NCBI GenBank assembly: GCA_025331435.1
Contig: JAIWNI010000020.1
Span: 296,022 to 360,021, forward strand
Origin: Choanephora cucurbitarum
Lineage: Eukaryota; Mucoromycota; Mucoromycetes; Mucorales; Choanephoraceae
Direction of reading: 5' to 3'
Length of the DNA stretch: 64,000 nucleotides
Positions 1-12,179 of the stretch are shown here, piece by piece (within the stretch, counting starts at the first letter, position 1; each line of letters starts with the position of its first letter). A program made the position numbers and the translations under genes. A model generated the notes under the pieces. That model ran no database searches and was not told the DNA's origin. It worked only from the letters and a program-made list of their open reading frames with translations.

Positions 1-549
1 AGTTCTTTTAATTCTGAGAAGATACATGCTTGTCTGTATATTGTTGAGATGGCACACTTTTATTCATTAAGTCCATTAACATATTGCCTTTTTTCTTAGA
101 GACTATTGAGTTTTGTAGCAAGCAGATACTGATTACTTGAGCAAGAAAAAGCTTACATAAAACATAGCGTTGTCAACATGTTGAAAGAAGTTACATAGTT
201 AATGACATGTAATTACTCGATCTCATCAACCAAAGAAATAAGGTAAAGCATGGGTTGTACATCAGAAGAGAGAAAGCAACAGCTTGTGGACATATATGCC
301 TTAAGTGTGCTCTTTTTCTTTTATTATTTGTAGGATGTTTCGAAAGCAAGACATCATCTTTTTCCTAATTCAACAAAAACTGCATTATTTGACCAGTCAT
401 AAAGGGCCAGTTTTGTGTAACGAACTTTATAAACTTTTTAAGCAAGCTTCACAACAAACAAAGTACAAAAAAAGGTTTGCTTGCACTTTATGCTTTTTTA
501 TTGTTTTCTTCTATCTAAAAACACTTTTTGAAATTACTACTTGAAAGAC
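1..549. other. Upstream region, no gene supported
   Basis: AT-rich sequence before the phospholipase D start. A 79-codon open frame (305-544) is Lys/Phe-rich, matches nothing I recognise and has no clear splice connection to the downstream gene. This is most likely the 5' region of the phospholipase gene. Confidence 0.4.
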
Positions 550-3500
550 ATGTCGCATCCAATATCCTCTAATATGGAGTATCTAAACACTATGGCTAAC
601 AAATCACGTATTGGGATTGATGAAAGTGCAAAGGACTATTTCTCGCAGCAACCTAGTCACTTTAGTTCATCATTAGAGAATCAATGGCATTCTGTTTTTC
701 GGCGCATGTCTCTTAATATTCAGAGAGGCGAAAGCTTTTCTAAAGATCTGAGTGCTATGAATACAAAAAGTCATTCTTTTCAGCATCGGGCTGATTTAGC
801 ATCAAGCAATTTACATCAAGGCGATTTTGATGAAACGTTTGAAGATGATACGCTGCCAAATTTAGAAGACATTGTTCAGCTTGGTGCTAGCCAATCTATG
901 ACTTTCACAAATGGATATTTCGAAAGCCCTTTTGAATCAGATACTAATACACTTTACTTTTACGAAGAGAAGAGGGTACATCCCTTGAGTACTGGTTTAT
1001 ATGACAGGCCTCATGACATCAAAGCGAGCATGTCTGATGACACAGACAAAGGTTTGTTGCTTAGGGAAGATGACGCATGTATTTATGTACTTCGATCAAT
1101 TAATGCAATAATAGCATATCAGCATAAAGTTCACTCAGCAGAGATCAATGAAAGTGTCAAAGTAACTGACCCGATAAATCAAACAAAATCAAGTGCTCCT
1201 TATTACCCATTCGCTTTTGCACCACTTTACCTCTCTCTTCTATGCCGCGACGAGCATGCCAGGAAAGCAGTAAGTAAATGTTTCTTACTAATTGGCTTTC
1301 GTGATGCTGAGGCTATGTTCGCTTTATGTAGCCTCCTATATTGTTTGATGCCTTAAATGTAAGAAACAGGTAAACATCAAATACTCCAATATACTAACTT
1401 GAACGAACAACATCAGATATCAATTACTGGTTCAATAATGCACCAGAACGTCTCGCACAAATTGTGGTCGTTTCGTATTGATATTCAATATGGCGATATC
1501 AAATGGTTCATCCGCCGCACCATTATCGAGTTCTACAACCTTCACTTAACATTAAAGTTCAAATACATATCAGGTTTTATTTTAGAGCCACCTCCATCCT
1601 TTCCAAGTCAACTAACTCATTTGACCAATGCTGCATTGACATCCATGCATATTGCAAGAGATCAGGAAGAGAGCTTATGGAGGGATATAGCGCTCAAAAG
1701 ATGCGATGCACTAGAAAGCTACCTGAAAGAGCTAATTCGACGGGCAAGCATGACAGTCAATTACGAGCTATGCGAGTTTCTCGAACTCAGTGCACTTTCT
1801 ATTGTTAAAGATATGGGATGGAAGGGTAAGGAAGGCTATTTAGAATATCGAGTTCGTCTTCCTTCGCTCCGTCTGTTCAAATGGCAGAAATGGCAGAAAG
1901 AATGGGTAATTCTTCGGGACTCCTATGTTGCATTTTGTGAAGATATATCCTCCAGGATACCTACAGATGTCTTACTCTTTGACAAACACGTCAAATTCGT
2001 CCAAACACAAGGTACATTTGGTACTCATCTTGTTATCTCAAACGCTTCAAAACAAATAGAAATCAAAGCACCTACATCAAGACACATGGATGAATGGATA
2101 GAAATGTTTAGCAAAGTACAGACAGAATCACCTTGGATGATGAATCATCGATTTGGGTCATTTGCTCCAATCAGAAGGAATGCAAATGTCAAATGGTTTG
2201 TAGACGGACAAGGTTGTATACTTTATATTTGTTTGACAGCATCCGAATACTAATGCTCCTTTCAAAGATTACTTTGAAGCAGTTGCGCAAGCTATCCTAT
2301 CAGCGAAATCTGAAATTTTCATTGAAGATTGGTGGCTAGTGAGTGATATTTCTTCTCTTTTCTTTTAAGGAAAGGACATTCGTCTGACTATCATTAATCT
2401 ATGTAACAGAGCCCTCAATTAGTAAAGTAGAACAAAAAGTAATTGGACCCAAACTTATCTTTAAGTACAGTATTTACGTAGACCACCTAAAGGAAACGAA
2501 GAATATAGGTTGGATCGATTATTGAAAAGGAAAGCATGTGAGGGCATTATGATTTACATAGTGCTTTACAAAAACGTATCGGTTGCTCTGCCATTGGATT
2601 CTCAACATACGCAAGAGTGGATGCATCAGATTCATCCAAATATCATCGTCCAACGTCATTCCAATCTGACTTCGCCCTTATGGGCACATCATGAAGTAAG
2701 CAGAACAAATCAGATTGACCACAGTATCACTTATAATATGCTTTATGTTTCAGAAAATCTTGGTGATTGATAGTAGATTAGCTTTTGTTGGGGGATTAGA
2801 TTTATGCTTTGGGTAAGTTACACACTTCTAACGAATAAGTGGTTTTTCTTATCGATATATAGTCGTTATGATACAACTGAGCATGCTCTAATGGACTATC
2901 CCGCTAACAACATAAAAGAAGTATTTCCTGGACAAGACTATTCCAATCCTCGTATTAAAGATTTTGAAAAAGGTAAGTCAAATAGAACCAAACTAAGCCA
3001 TGAAATTTAGTCTGTTGTCTTTATCTAGTAAGTCAATATGATAGAGAGTTAGTTGACAAACAATACACTCCGAGAATGCCTTGGCATGACGTGCATACAG
3101 CCATGGTAAGATTTGACATAAAAGAAAAACACTAGAAATTTGATTGGGACTAACATTTTGATGTTAGTCAGGTCCACCAGCAAGAGATGTAGCACGCCAT
3201 TTTGTTCAGAGATGGAACTTCGTTAAATCAAACAGAGAAGGAGTTCCGTTCCTTTTGCCCAAAGGTGAATATGTGTCTCCAAGAGATGAGCGGAAGTTCA
3301 AAGGCAGCTGTCGTATTCAGGTTCTTAGAAGCAGTGCTCGATGGAGCCAAGGCATTGCCAGAGAGGTACTTCGTTCTAGATTGTATCACTCAATATAGAT
3401 AACTCAATATACCTTACCAAGCATTCAATCTACAATGCATATATGGAATGCATATTTAAAGCTAAGCATTTCATTTATATTGAAAACCAGTTTTTCAGTA

Positions 3501-5033
3501 TGTGTACATATCAAATTAACGAGCAACAGGAGACTCAGTGTTTCTGTATTATAGTTACCACAACTGATCCTGAAAACAAGTTGATCAAGAATAAGATTGG
3601 TCAAGCCATAGTCGAAAGAATCAAAAGAGCACATAAAGATAATCAAGCATTCAAAGTCATCGTGATCATACCAATCGCACCCGGATTTGAAGGCGATTTT
3701 GTCCAAAACAATAAGCAATCTATGGCTCTAAGGCAAGTAAAACATGTGAAAAATACAGCAATTCTAAATGCAAGGTAACAATACTAAGGCATAATCGAAA
3801 CCAAAAAATTTTTTTTCTAGATCAGTTGCCCAATATCAATATAGCTCAATCTCTCGAGGCAAATACTCTATTTTTGAGCAGTTAAAAAAAGCCAACATAC
3901 CTGTGGACAAGTACATTTCATTCTACAGTTTGCGCAATTGGGACAAGTCAAAACCAGGTTTAAACGAACAAAGCAGTGGACTAATTCCTGTACAAACATC
4001 AGCGCATTCATCTCCTGAGCTTGCTCCTTCAGGATATAATCTGCGTCCACTTAACAGGAAGAAGACGCGATCTAGATCTTTAAGCCAAAGCAAGTCTCTA
4101 AACGAAACTACTCAGATGAGGCAGCAAGTAACTTCAATACCATTTATGGATCCACAAAACATGATTGACCATAGAAAAACGTTTTTTGTAACCGAGCAAG
4201 TATATATTCATTCCAAGTTAATGATTGTAGATGACAAGATAGCCATTTGTGGATCTGGTAAGAATTTCTTGCAAGAAGATAAACCTTATCAGCTAACTCA
4301 ACTATTGCTCAGCTAATTTGAATGACAGGTACAGAGAGAAAAAATACACATAATAAAATGGAGCTCAAAATAAATGACCATACGCTATCAAAGATCGCAA
4401 TTAGGGAACAGAGATTCTGAACTTGTTGTCATCGTAGAAGACACAGACATGATAGATTCTAGGATGAACGGAAGACCAGTAAGTTGATTGAATTTAGTAA
4501 AATTCAATTGTTAAATTTTGTTTTTTTTTGTATAGTACAAAGCTGCAAAGTTTGCATTCACACTTCGTATGCAATTGTTTAAAGAGCATTTGGGTCTCTT
4601 GAATCAAGACAACAATTTGTATCACCTTATAAAAGACGATGATCTCATGGATCCACTTGATCTGGATTTCTACGGCCGTATTTGGAACAAAATAGCAGAG
4701 AAAAACACTTTGATATATAGGGAAATGTTTCGGTGCGTACCCGATAACACAGGTACAAGAAAAACGGATGTATTCTGATAAGCAATTAATGATACAATGA
4801 TTGCTACTTGTATAGTTCATTCCATTGAGCAGCATCGACAATTTGTGCCTGATCCAAACCGAGTTTTGCCTGGCCACATAGCAGAGCCATGGAAATATAC
4901 TGATGAACAGATTTTGTTCAAGCTGAACCAGATTCAAGGACATCTCGTTGAATTCCCTATTGATTATTTAAAAGACGTCAATCTTACAGCTTCCATGATG
5001 CAAGAAGCAGTTCCGCCTATTGTGTTTACTTGA
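550..5033 (+). CDS. Phospholipase D, PX-PH-HKD type (Spo14/PLD1 family)
   Basis: Hydrolyses phosphatidylcholine to phosphatidic acid and choline at membranes. It is multi-exon: 550-1269, 1332-1358, 1417-2212, 2268-2338, a 12-nt exon 2410-2421, 2471-2695, 2754-2812, 2863 onward, ending at the stop at 5033. Order of domains: an acidic N-terminal tail (about 240 residues), a PX domain starting near residue 250, a PH domain (KGKEGYLEYR...EWVILRDSY), the conserved DGQDYFEAVAQAI / FIEDWWLSPQLYLRRPP block, the first HKD motif (HHEKILVID, about residue 616, split by an intron after the Glu), and the second HKD (YIHSKLMIVDD near 4210), followed by GSANLNDRSQLGNRDSE rebuilt across two introns (4259-4309 and about 4329-4397). 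The C-terminus (...PPIVFT) is the usual end of the family. Both catalytic motifs are intact. I chose the ATG at 550; an in-frame TTG at 541 is not a likely start. Confidence 0.9.
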
Positions 5034-5203
5034 ATGTCTTGTACTACCATCCTAATAAACATCTTCAACCAATTACGCCTGAACAACGTAAAGGACTCAA
5101 ATGAATGTCATTTCCTATGTGTTTTCTTTTTTTTTTGTTTGTGATTTTGTTTTATTTCTATTTTATTTGTGTTTTTATAGTACAAGAAAAAAGCCTTTAG
5201 TGT

Positions 5204-6276
5204 ATGGCCGTCCTTAGTTTATTAGAAAGGCCCTTCGTTTCCATGGTGAATCGTTTGGAGATCTGGGTAAGATCGATCGCAACAAACGTGGCTAATGAAA
5301 CAGACTGGACAGATTCAACTAAAGGCTCATGGTATAATTCAATAACTAAAAGAAAGAGAAAAAATCGGATAAAGAAAAATTGATGGTTTTTGTTTCAGGT
5401 ATCTTCACCCACGCCAGCATGCAGTTGAGCTTCTCTGCTTATCTACAGGCTTTATAGCAGCGTCCGGGTATTATTTGCAAAAAGTATGTCAGCCTTCTGG
5501 ACAATTATGGCACCTTATGATTCATTTTAAACCTATGAGTCGCGCTAGTTGGACCGAAAAACTTCTGATGGTATCTTTGCTTGGCTCACTTGGTGTGACT
5601 TTGACACATAAGATTATTCGTAAAAACAAGCTATTTATGCTACAACCGTGTCATATGAGCGCAGGTCTATTATTAATTACAATGAATAATCCAAACAAAA
5701 GCTGCATTATCACCAGCATATTGTTTAATATCTATTTACACACTCAATGGGGCGCCATAGCTGCTCTTGTTTTTCCAGATTTGCGAGATCATTACCTTAT
5801 TGGTGAAACGTTTAATTTCTTTGCAGGTAAGTCTTACTATTTTGACCAGACATGTTGCTGGTACAGTACTGACTTCCTTTCTCGAGTGGATTAGAGCACA
5901 TACTGATTCTTGTTTGTCCTGTCTATATGATTTACTCTGGAAGATATTTGGTTCTACCTACTTCAAAAGATATGGCGCTGCTGTCATTTTCCATTTATAG
6001 CTTCTTTCATTCACCAATCCTAAGTATTTGTGCTCTGAAATCCGGACAAAACCTCAATTATATCTTTTCTCCTCCTCCAAGTAAGTTTATATATTTATAT
6101 GTTCTTTGCAAAAAAAACCGTATATTGAACTACACATCATAGTTGGTTTTTTACTTCGAATGGGTCGAGGATATAGAGTTGCGTTATATTCCATTGCGCT
6201 GGGGGCTATGTTTGGTACCCGGTATGGCTTTGTGGAGCCCATGATGGCCGTGATCCCTCGAAAAACAATTATCTAG
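5204..6276 (+). CDS. TMEM164-like multi-pass membrane protein
   Basis: Four exons (5204-5331, 5399-5826, 5895-6080, 6143-6276) join in frame to a 291-residue protein. It has several hydrophobic segments and the motifs I associate with the TMEM164 family: QPCHMSAG in the middle, FPDLRDHYLIGETFNFFAEH, PVYMIYSGRY and FFHSPILSICAL...NLNYIFSPPP. Animal TMEM164 is an endomembrane acyltransferase that makes polyunsaturated ether phosphatidylethanolamine through a cysteine, and the Cys in PCH is the candidate here. The gene lies 170 bp after the phospholipase D stop on the same strand. Family assignment is from remembered motifs, so the fungal function is inference. Confidence 0.7.
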
Positions 6277-6866
6277 ACAATCAAGTGCGACTTCATCATG
6301 CTAGTTCGGTTTGACACTAGAAAGTATAGAAAATGTATAATGAATGTGTCTCTTTTTGGTATAATTGTAATATATGACTTAGAAAGAAACAAATAAATAA
6401 AAATGTAAGAAATCGAAAGCTAGATAACCTGATCAATCCTTTTGAAGGTAATTAGAATAAGCAGAGCACAGGGGAATCAATTGATTGTTGATCTTTCCGA
6501 CTGCACTAGTGAAGTCGATGATTGCTCTGACTTTAAAACAAGAACATCCGTATATTCCTTCAATTTAACCCGAGATAAACCTACAATGACTGGTTACACA
6601 AGTGGCATTGCACAATAAGAAATAATAGAATATAGGGCAATTTTCTGTTAATTTAACGACTAAAAGGAAAGCATGGAAAAAAATAAGGAAGATGGAAAGC
6701 CGAGAAAGGAAACATAAATTAGCTTGTAGGACTATAAATCAAGTTCTCTACAACTTTTTGTTTCTTTTTGCTTTTACCTTCATCCTTTTTCCTTTATTCG
6801 TTTCAAACACATCTTTACCCATTCCCTTCATTTAAGTGCAACCAAAAAGCCAAACACTAGCAAAAA
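6277..6866. other. Intergenic / promoter region of LysM gene
   Basis: No coding signal. A CT-rich stretch (about 6755-6830) lies directly before the LysM gene start, and a TATA-like ctataaat sits near 6731. I see nothing else. Confidence 0.4.
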
Positions 6867-8628
6867 ATGCATATCTCAATTGCTATAATTGCAATTGCAA
6901 TTCTCCCTTCTACTGCTATTGCCCTGACAAGCGTGTCAAACAGTAAAACAACAACCATTTATAACGATATAGAGACTAGCCCACACGCTGCCAGTTACCT
7001 TGCTCCGTTCGCCTCTAATGATGCAATTGAAAAACCTTATGAATTGATTGATGATCATGAAGATCTAATTCAAAAAAGAGATGGTACTCTCGTCTCTTTG
7101 AGAAAGCGAGGCGATGATTGCGAGAAGTACCACAAAGGTAAGAAGTTAAAACATATCTCAATAACAGTTATTGAATGTGCCTTATATTGTTCTATTGAAA
7201 TGAAGCTGTTCGCGGTGACGACTGTTACAAATTAAGCCTCAAATATGAGATTGACATTGATAATGTTTATCAATGGAACAGTCAAATCAATTCCAAGTGT
7301 ACCAACATCTATCCTGGCAAGAAATACTGTATCAAGAAGCAAAATGTGTCAACATTAGCTAAGACATGTGTCAAAACACATATCGGTAAGTGGATATTTT
7401 TGGTATCATGCTATGTATTGGGTTCTCACCTTTTTACACCATTTCAGTTAGTAGCCATGATAATTGTATCTCTGTCGCCAAGTCCAATGGTATCTCTGTC
7501 AATCAGTTTTATGATATGAACCCTTCAATTCATAGAGGCTCATGTGACAACTTATTGACAGGTGGTACTTACTGTGTCAAAGAATCTAATTCTAGTAGAT
7601 TTGTGTCCAACAAGGTAGCCAAGAAGAAGCTTAGTGCCAGAAAAAAGTCTAGTAAGAGAAAGAAGACTACTAAAAAGAAGAAGTCTACCAAGAAGAAGTC
7701 CACCAAGAAGAAGTCCACCAAGAAGAAGTCCACCAAGAAGAAGTCTACCAAGAAGAAGTCTACCAAGAAGAAGTCTACCAAGAAGAAGTCTACCAAGAAG
7801 AAGTCTACCAAGAAAAATATTACAAGAAAGAAGACTAGCTCTAGAAAAAAGACAACCACCAAGAAGAAGACAACCACTAAGAAGAAGACAACCACCAAGA
7901 AGAAGACAACTACCAGAAAGGCTACTAAAACTTCCACCGGTATTACTGATCAACGCAGATTGCTTCAAAAGGGTTCTGCTCTGACCTACTACTGGATTGC
8001 TCATCCCGATGACTATGAACACTCGGGGAAGCAAGTGACCATCAAGACCTGCGACGGCAAGAGTTTGGGTACTGTTGCTCAAAAATATGCTGACGCTCTT
8101 GTCATGGAAGGTACAGGTATTGTTGGTGACAAAATCATTAATCTTGGAGGCTGTACTTGCAGAGACTACCAATGCTTCATGGAAGTAGACAAAAAAGAGG
8201 ATCCATACGGCTTGACAGGTAATTCCATAACAATCCAATCTTTTTTATTATCATTATTAACATTTCGAATCCCTTTAGCTTATGGTGGCCCTCTTCGTCC
8301 TTTTATCACAATTGCTGCTAACGATATCAAACGCGACACAAAGATATTTGTTCCTGAAATTGTCGGTTGGGAAATTCCCGGTTCTGCCAAGAAACACAAT
8401 GGTTGTTTACTCGTGGATGGTAAGTCCAAACCGTACTAAAATAAATTAAGCATTACACAAACCCTAAGATTTTTCTTATAAACAGATCAAAGCTGGAGTT
8501 TCGATAAAAATCATATTGATCTCTATGTCTACCGAGAAAAGCATTACCGCACGTTAAATAGCGAGCACAAGGTCAGCAAGGTCAATATTTATGAAGGAGG
8601 CGATTGTCACCTTTTAAATTATGAATAA
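6867..8628 (+). CDS. Secreted two-LysM protein with Lys/Ser/Thr repeat and 3D-like C-terminal domain
   Basis: Exons 6867-7137, 7206-7385, 7448-8218, 8279-8419 and 8486-8628 give 501 residues. The N-terminus (MHISIAIIAIAILPSTAIAL) is a clear signal peptide. Two LysM modules follow: GDDCYKLSLKYEIDIDNVYQ...NIYPGKKYCI and HDNCISVAKSNGISVNQFYD...GGTYCV. Next comes a very basic stretch of KKKST then KKKTTT units. The last 180 residues (YYWIAHPDDYEHSGKQVTI...ITIAANDIKRDTKIFVPEI...HIDLYVYREKHY) resemble the 3D / double-psi beta-barrel domain of cell-wall lytic proteins, with Asp residues in the LLVDD and HIDLYVY segments. LysM binds chitin or chito-oligosaccharides, so a wall-associated protein is likely. 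Whether the C-terminal domain is catalytic is unknown. The third exon of the LysM region uses ordinary AG, while the second starts after an AAG acceptor. Confidence 0.8.
7672..7920 (+). repeat. In-gene tandem repeat coding KKKST and KKKTTT
   Basis: About nine copies of a 15-nt unit (aagaagaagtcyacc) followed by about four copies of an 18-nt unit coding KKKTTT. Units differ mainly at the third base of Ser and Thr codons. The array makes the long shadow ORFs on the other frames. Length is expected to vary between strains. Confidence 0.9.
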
Positions 8629-8686
8629 GAATAAATTATATTTTTTCTGTTTATTATCAATATTTTTCTCTTTGATTTTCTGTCTT

Positions 8687-10066
8687 CTACATAAATAAAG
8701 TTTCCCCAAAAGCAGTGGTTATGAATTGTTGATGTTTACTTTTGGTTAGTTCTGATAACTGCTGAGAAGGAGAAAGGTAGGGTTCGTTTGATTTCATAAA
8801 AGTACCCCAATGGATGCCGACGGATAATTGAGGGCAGCCTAAATCTTGGTGCGCTTGAAAGGCTTCCTGAGGATTCATATGAAGTGATTTTAACATCTGT
8901 CGCGGTTCATAAGTGCCAATGGGCAAAGCAGCTAGAGTAAAAGGGGCATACAGGTCCCGGATAGATTGAAATAGCTCAGGTACATAGCCTGTGTCACCAC
9001 TAATAGAAAACTAAGGTTTTCTGTCGAAAATCCGATTTCTGTTTTCACTTACCAAAAGAAGATACGGTCTGATTTTGATTTGACAACAAAACTGCACCAG
9101 AGTGATTCATCCTTTTCAAATGCATGTCTACCTCCACTTTGATGCTGCTCGATATAGGTTACACACATATCTGCAGTTTATTGGCTCAGATGGACTACTT
9201 ACCATAGCAGGCACACAGGCAATCAAAATGTCAGGTCTTCCCTTATGGTGTAATTCTTGAAACCAATCTAATTCTATCACATTATCAATGCCTCGCTTTA
9301 TGAACCATTCTCTTAATCCTAGCGGGATATACCAAGTGACATCATTGCCTAATTTTATGGCAGTATTTTCATCTGCAAAACCTAATCAGAGTCCCATTCT
9401 TCTTTTACTGTTCTTTCTTTTTTACCTAAATGATCGAAATGATAATGCGAAACCAAGACAACATCAATCATGTCTTTCAATTCTTCTATCTGACATGGTG
9501 GCGGTCTCAGTCTATTTGGGTGGTCAAAAACAGGGTCTGTTAAAATCTTGAGTCCCTCTAAGCTAAAGAGACAAGTGCTTTGCCCTAGCCAGGTAAATGT
9601 TGTCTTCTGTGTCTGCTTGATTTGATCCAATGAAGGTTGGACCAGAGGTAAAGAAGCTAACAAATCCTATAACAGTCTAGTTGTTAACTAAGTGAATGAA
9701 CAGCGTTTGGGCCTTCTATCTCCTTACTTGTTCTATTTTAGGCACTTGGTTATTGTTGTTGATACCAAACCAGTATAATATGCTGTCAAGAAAGGAGACA
9801 TGAGGTGATGACCACTCTTGAAAGGGATTCACAAACTGCTTTTCGATTTTTAGACTAGCAAATTTGTCTTCTTTTCGCTTGCAGTTCTTTCGTTTACTGA
9901 TGACTCTTTGTCGAATAGCTTCCTTCAAGTCCCTTTCGTGTTGTGCCTGAAGAGAATAATAAAGAAGAGCAGATGCACCCATGGTGATGGCCAAGGTAGG
10001 AATGGTATACGGGTGATCAAATGGTATAGGAAAGTTGACAAATGAGGGTCGTTTACTGGATGGCAT
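8687..10066 (-). CDS. NAPE-PLD-like metallo-beta-lactamase fold hydrolase (FMP30-like)
   Basis: Read leftward from the ATG at 10066 (a GTG just upstream is not the start). An N-terminal tail with one hydrophobic segment (TLAITMGASALLYYSL) is followed by TTFTWLGQSTCLFSLEGLKILTDPVF, the zinc motif SHYHFDHLG (near 9435) and, after introns, ELDWFQELHHKGRPD, PAQHQSGGRHAFEKDESLW, GDTGYVPELF, PIGTYEPRQMLKSLHMNP and the C-terminal GIHWGTF near 8815. These are the landmarks of N-acylphosphatidylethanolamine phospholipase D, which releases N-acylethanolamines from membrane lipid. Yeast FMP30 is the mitochondrial inner-membrane member, and the N-terminal anchor suits that location. All zinc-ligand motifs look intact. 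The gene is convergent with the LysM gene, with 58 bp between stops. Confidence 0.85.
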
Positions 10067-10558
10067 CACAAGCTTATTTTTGTACTAAAAGCAATGTTTT
10101 AGTGAGCTTTCTCTTTCTTTTTTCTTTGCGTTCAAATTCAGACAGTGTTAGCGGAAATTGATTCACTCGCAAAAGAACTAGTAAGCATAGTTCATTCGTC
10201 GCAAAGGAGCCTGTCATGCAAATACTATTCAGGGTAGTTTGAGATAGAGAAAAGCTTAAATACTTAGCCTATCAGGGTTAGTAAGATAGTAAGAAGCATT
10301 TTAGGCTGGAAGGAACCGTCTTCTTCCCGTTCTTTCATTGTGTTCTATTTAGAGAGACAGAGAATAACCATTGCAGACCTTTCGTTTTGAATGGCTTGAG
10401 GTAGCCGTAAAGCTGTAAGGAAATATCATGTTAGATTATGGTACTTGTCAAGAAACATTTGAAGCAGACTACTTCTTTATTTTGATTGGCTGATTTGCAT
10501 ATCCCTAATCGTTTTTTTTTTTGACTGTGCTTCTTCGCTTTTTTTTCTTTTTGGGACT
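10067..10558. promoter_or_regulatory. Divergent intergenic region between NAPE-PLD-like and DHFR genes
   Basis: About 490 bp between two start codons pointing away from each other. T-rich tracts (10507-10555) lie immediately before the DHFR start. No other gene is visible. Confidence 0.5.
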
Positions 10559-11253
10559 ATGACTATAAAGACATCATTTGTGTTTATGGCCGCAGCTTTA
10601 GCAAAAAATGGTGGTATTGGTTATCGCCATGCCCTTCCTTGGCATATTCCCGGTGACTGGTCTTATTTTGAGCGAGTTACTACCAAGCCGTATCGTAATG
10701 CCCCCTACAAGGACTCCCACATTGACCACTTATCTGGCGCAGACTACTACAATGTAGTTATATTAGGCCGACAGACATTTGAGTCAAAACCTATGTCAGG
10801 TATTCCTTTAGAAAATCGATTCAATATTGTTGTTTCTAAAAACCCAGACTACAAGACGTAAGTTAAGCTCGGCACAGTACATCCTTCTCCTCAAACCATT
10901 CATTGTGTTCTAGTCCTTCTTTAACAGCACTTGCGACAAGCCTAGAAGAAGCTTTCGAACTATCTGCTTTGAAGGTTAAAGCAAATGGTCGAGTATTTTT
11001 GTTGGGCGGCGAACAAGTTTATCGGCAAAGCATTTTGATGCCTGAGTGTACTCATATTCTATTGACAAACGTCTATAGCGATATAGAAATTGTCTGCGAT
11101 GCATTTATCCCTCCCATCGACACTGCTGTCTTCCGCTTAGCTGATCATGAAGAATTAGAAGCGTTTGTTGAAGAAACTATGCCTAGAGGAAAGCAAAAAT
11201 ACCAGCATTTCGAATACGAATTTGTCCTTTATGTTAGACATTCCTTAGCATGA
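10559..11253 (+). CDS. Dihydrofolate reductase
   Basis: Reduces dihydrofolate to tetrahydrofolate with NADPH, for thymidylate, purine and one-carbon metabolism. Two exons (10559-10857, 10914-11253) give 212 residues, a normal fungal length. Visible landmarks are the N-terminal AAALAKNGGIGYRHALPWHIPGDWSYF (Met20-loop GIG...LPW, acidic Asp in the PGDWSYF helix), VVILGRQTFES, RFNIVVSKN and the FLLGGEQVYRQSI cofactor motif. The single intron joins NPDYKT to PSLTALATSLEEA in frame. Starts at the ATG at 10559 after a T-rich leader. Confidence 0.95.
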
Positions 11254-11303
11254 ATAACCTCGATTATCTCTCTTATTCCTTCACCTATCCATAGACATTC
11301 TTG

Positions 11304-11322
11304 CACACACACACACACACAC
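11304..11322. repeat. (CA)n microsatellite
   Basis: Nine and a half CA units in the short space between the DHFR stop and the 3' end of the convergent ATP synthase delta gene. Confidence 0.9.
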
Positions 11323-11443
11323 GCATACAAACTTTCATACATGAATAACTACTATTTCTTTTAAAAAGGTTCATGTATACATTTCTTAAAAATCATGGCA
11401 AAAAATATAAAAAGGTGTAAAATAGCAGGCTGTATTATACAAT

Positions 11444-12179
11444 TTACTTGGTCAAAGCATGTTGAAGAGCTTCATAGACTTCAACTTCGATCTTGGCAGC
11501 AGCCTTTTCTTGTTCAGAGGCAGCGCTACCGGCTTGACGTTGAGCTTCAGCGAGACCAGCTTGAACACGCTATAAATACACAGTTTAGACAACAATTTAA
11601 TATCGCTTTCTTTCAAAAAAAATCTTACTTCAAGAGAGAGTTCTTCAAGAGGGAAAGCTTCAACAGCGTTGATGTTGAGAGAGCTATCAGGGTTGATAGT
11701 AGCGAAACCACCAGAGACTAACAAACAGGGGGTGTCAGATAACATCGTATCAAACGATAAGACAGTGACTTACCAAAGAACTTCTTGGTGATTTCACCAG
11801 ATTCAATAACTTCGACAACACCAGGGTTCAATTGCTCAATAGAGGGAACGTGGTTGGCGAGGATACCCATGTCACCAGAGGTGGCAGCCAAGTTGACTTG
11901 TTGAACGTTGGTAGCCTTGTAAATGGCCTAAACACAGATAAAGCAAAAAGGTTGTTTAGTTGATGATCGTCAAGCAACATGTCTTAATGGGTGTCATATC
12001 TCACCTTGTGAGGGACAACCAAAGTCAAACGAAGAGCATCAGAAGCAGCAGCAGCTTCAGTGGCATAGAAACGAGCTAAAGTAAAGTTATCAATAGACTG
12101 TTCATCGAATGAATCGCGACTTAGGCTGCTTACCCATAGGCTTGATGGCAGCACGAGCAGATCTGGCGAGAACGTTCAT
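11444..12179 (-). CDS. ATP16: Mitochondrial F1-ATP synthase delta subunit
   Basis: Part of the central stalk of F1Fo-ATP synthase in the mitochondrial matrix, homologous to bacterial epsilon. Read leftward, the exons join as MNVLARSARAAIKPMARFYATE (an Arg-rich mitochondrial presequence), SDALRLTLVVPHKAIY, QQVNLAATSGDMGILANHVPSIEQLNPGVVEVI, TKKFFVSGGFATINPDSSLNI and a helical C-terminus ending EALQHALTK. Total length is about 160 residues, normal for the family. At least four short introns interrupt it. The start at 12179 faces the ATP2 start 524 bp away. Confidence 0.95.

Noticed and set aside
305..544. 79-codon frame upstream of phospholipase D
   Set aside because: Composition is of random AT-rich DNA; no splice partner or motif.
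7552..8238. Leftward and alternate-frame ORFs over the KKKST repeat
   Set aside because: Produced by the repeat itself in other frames (LLLG, FFLVD, PRRS units).
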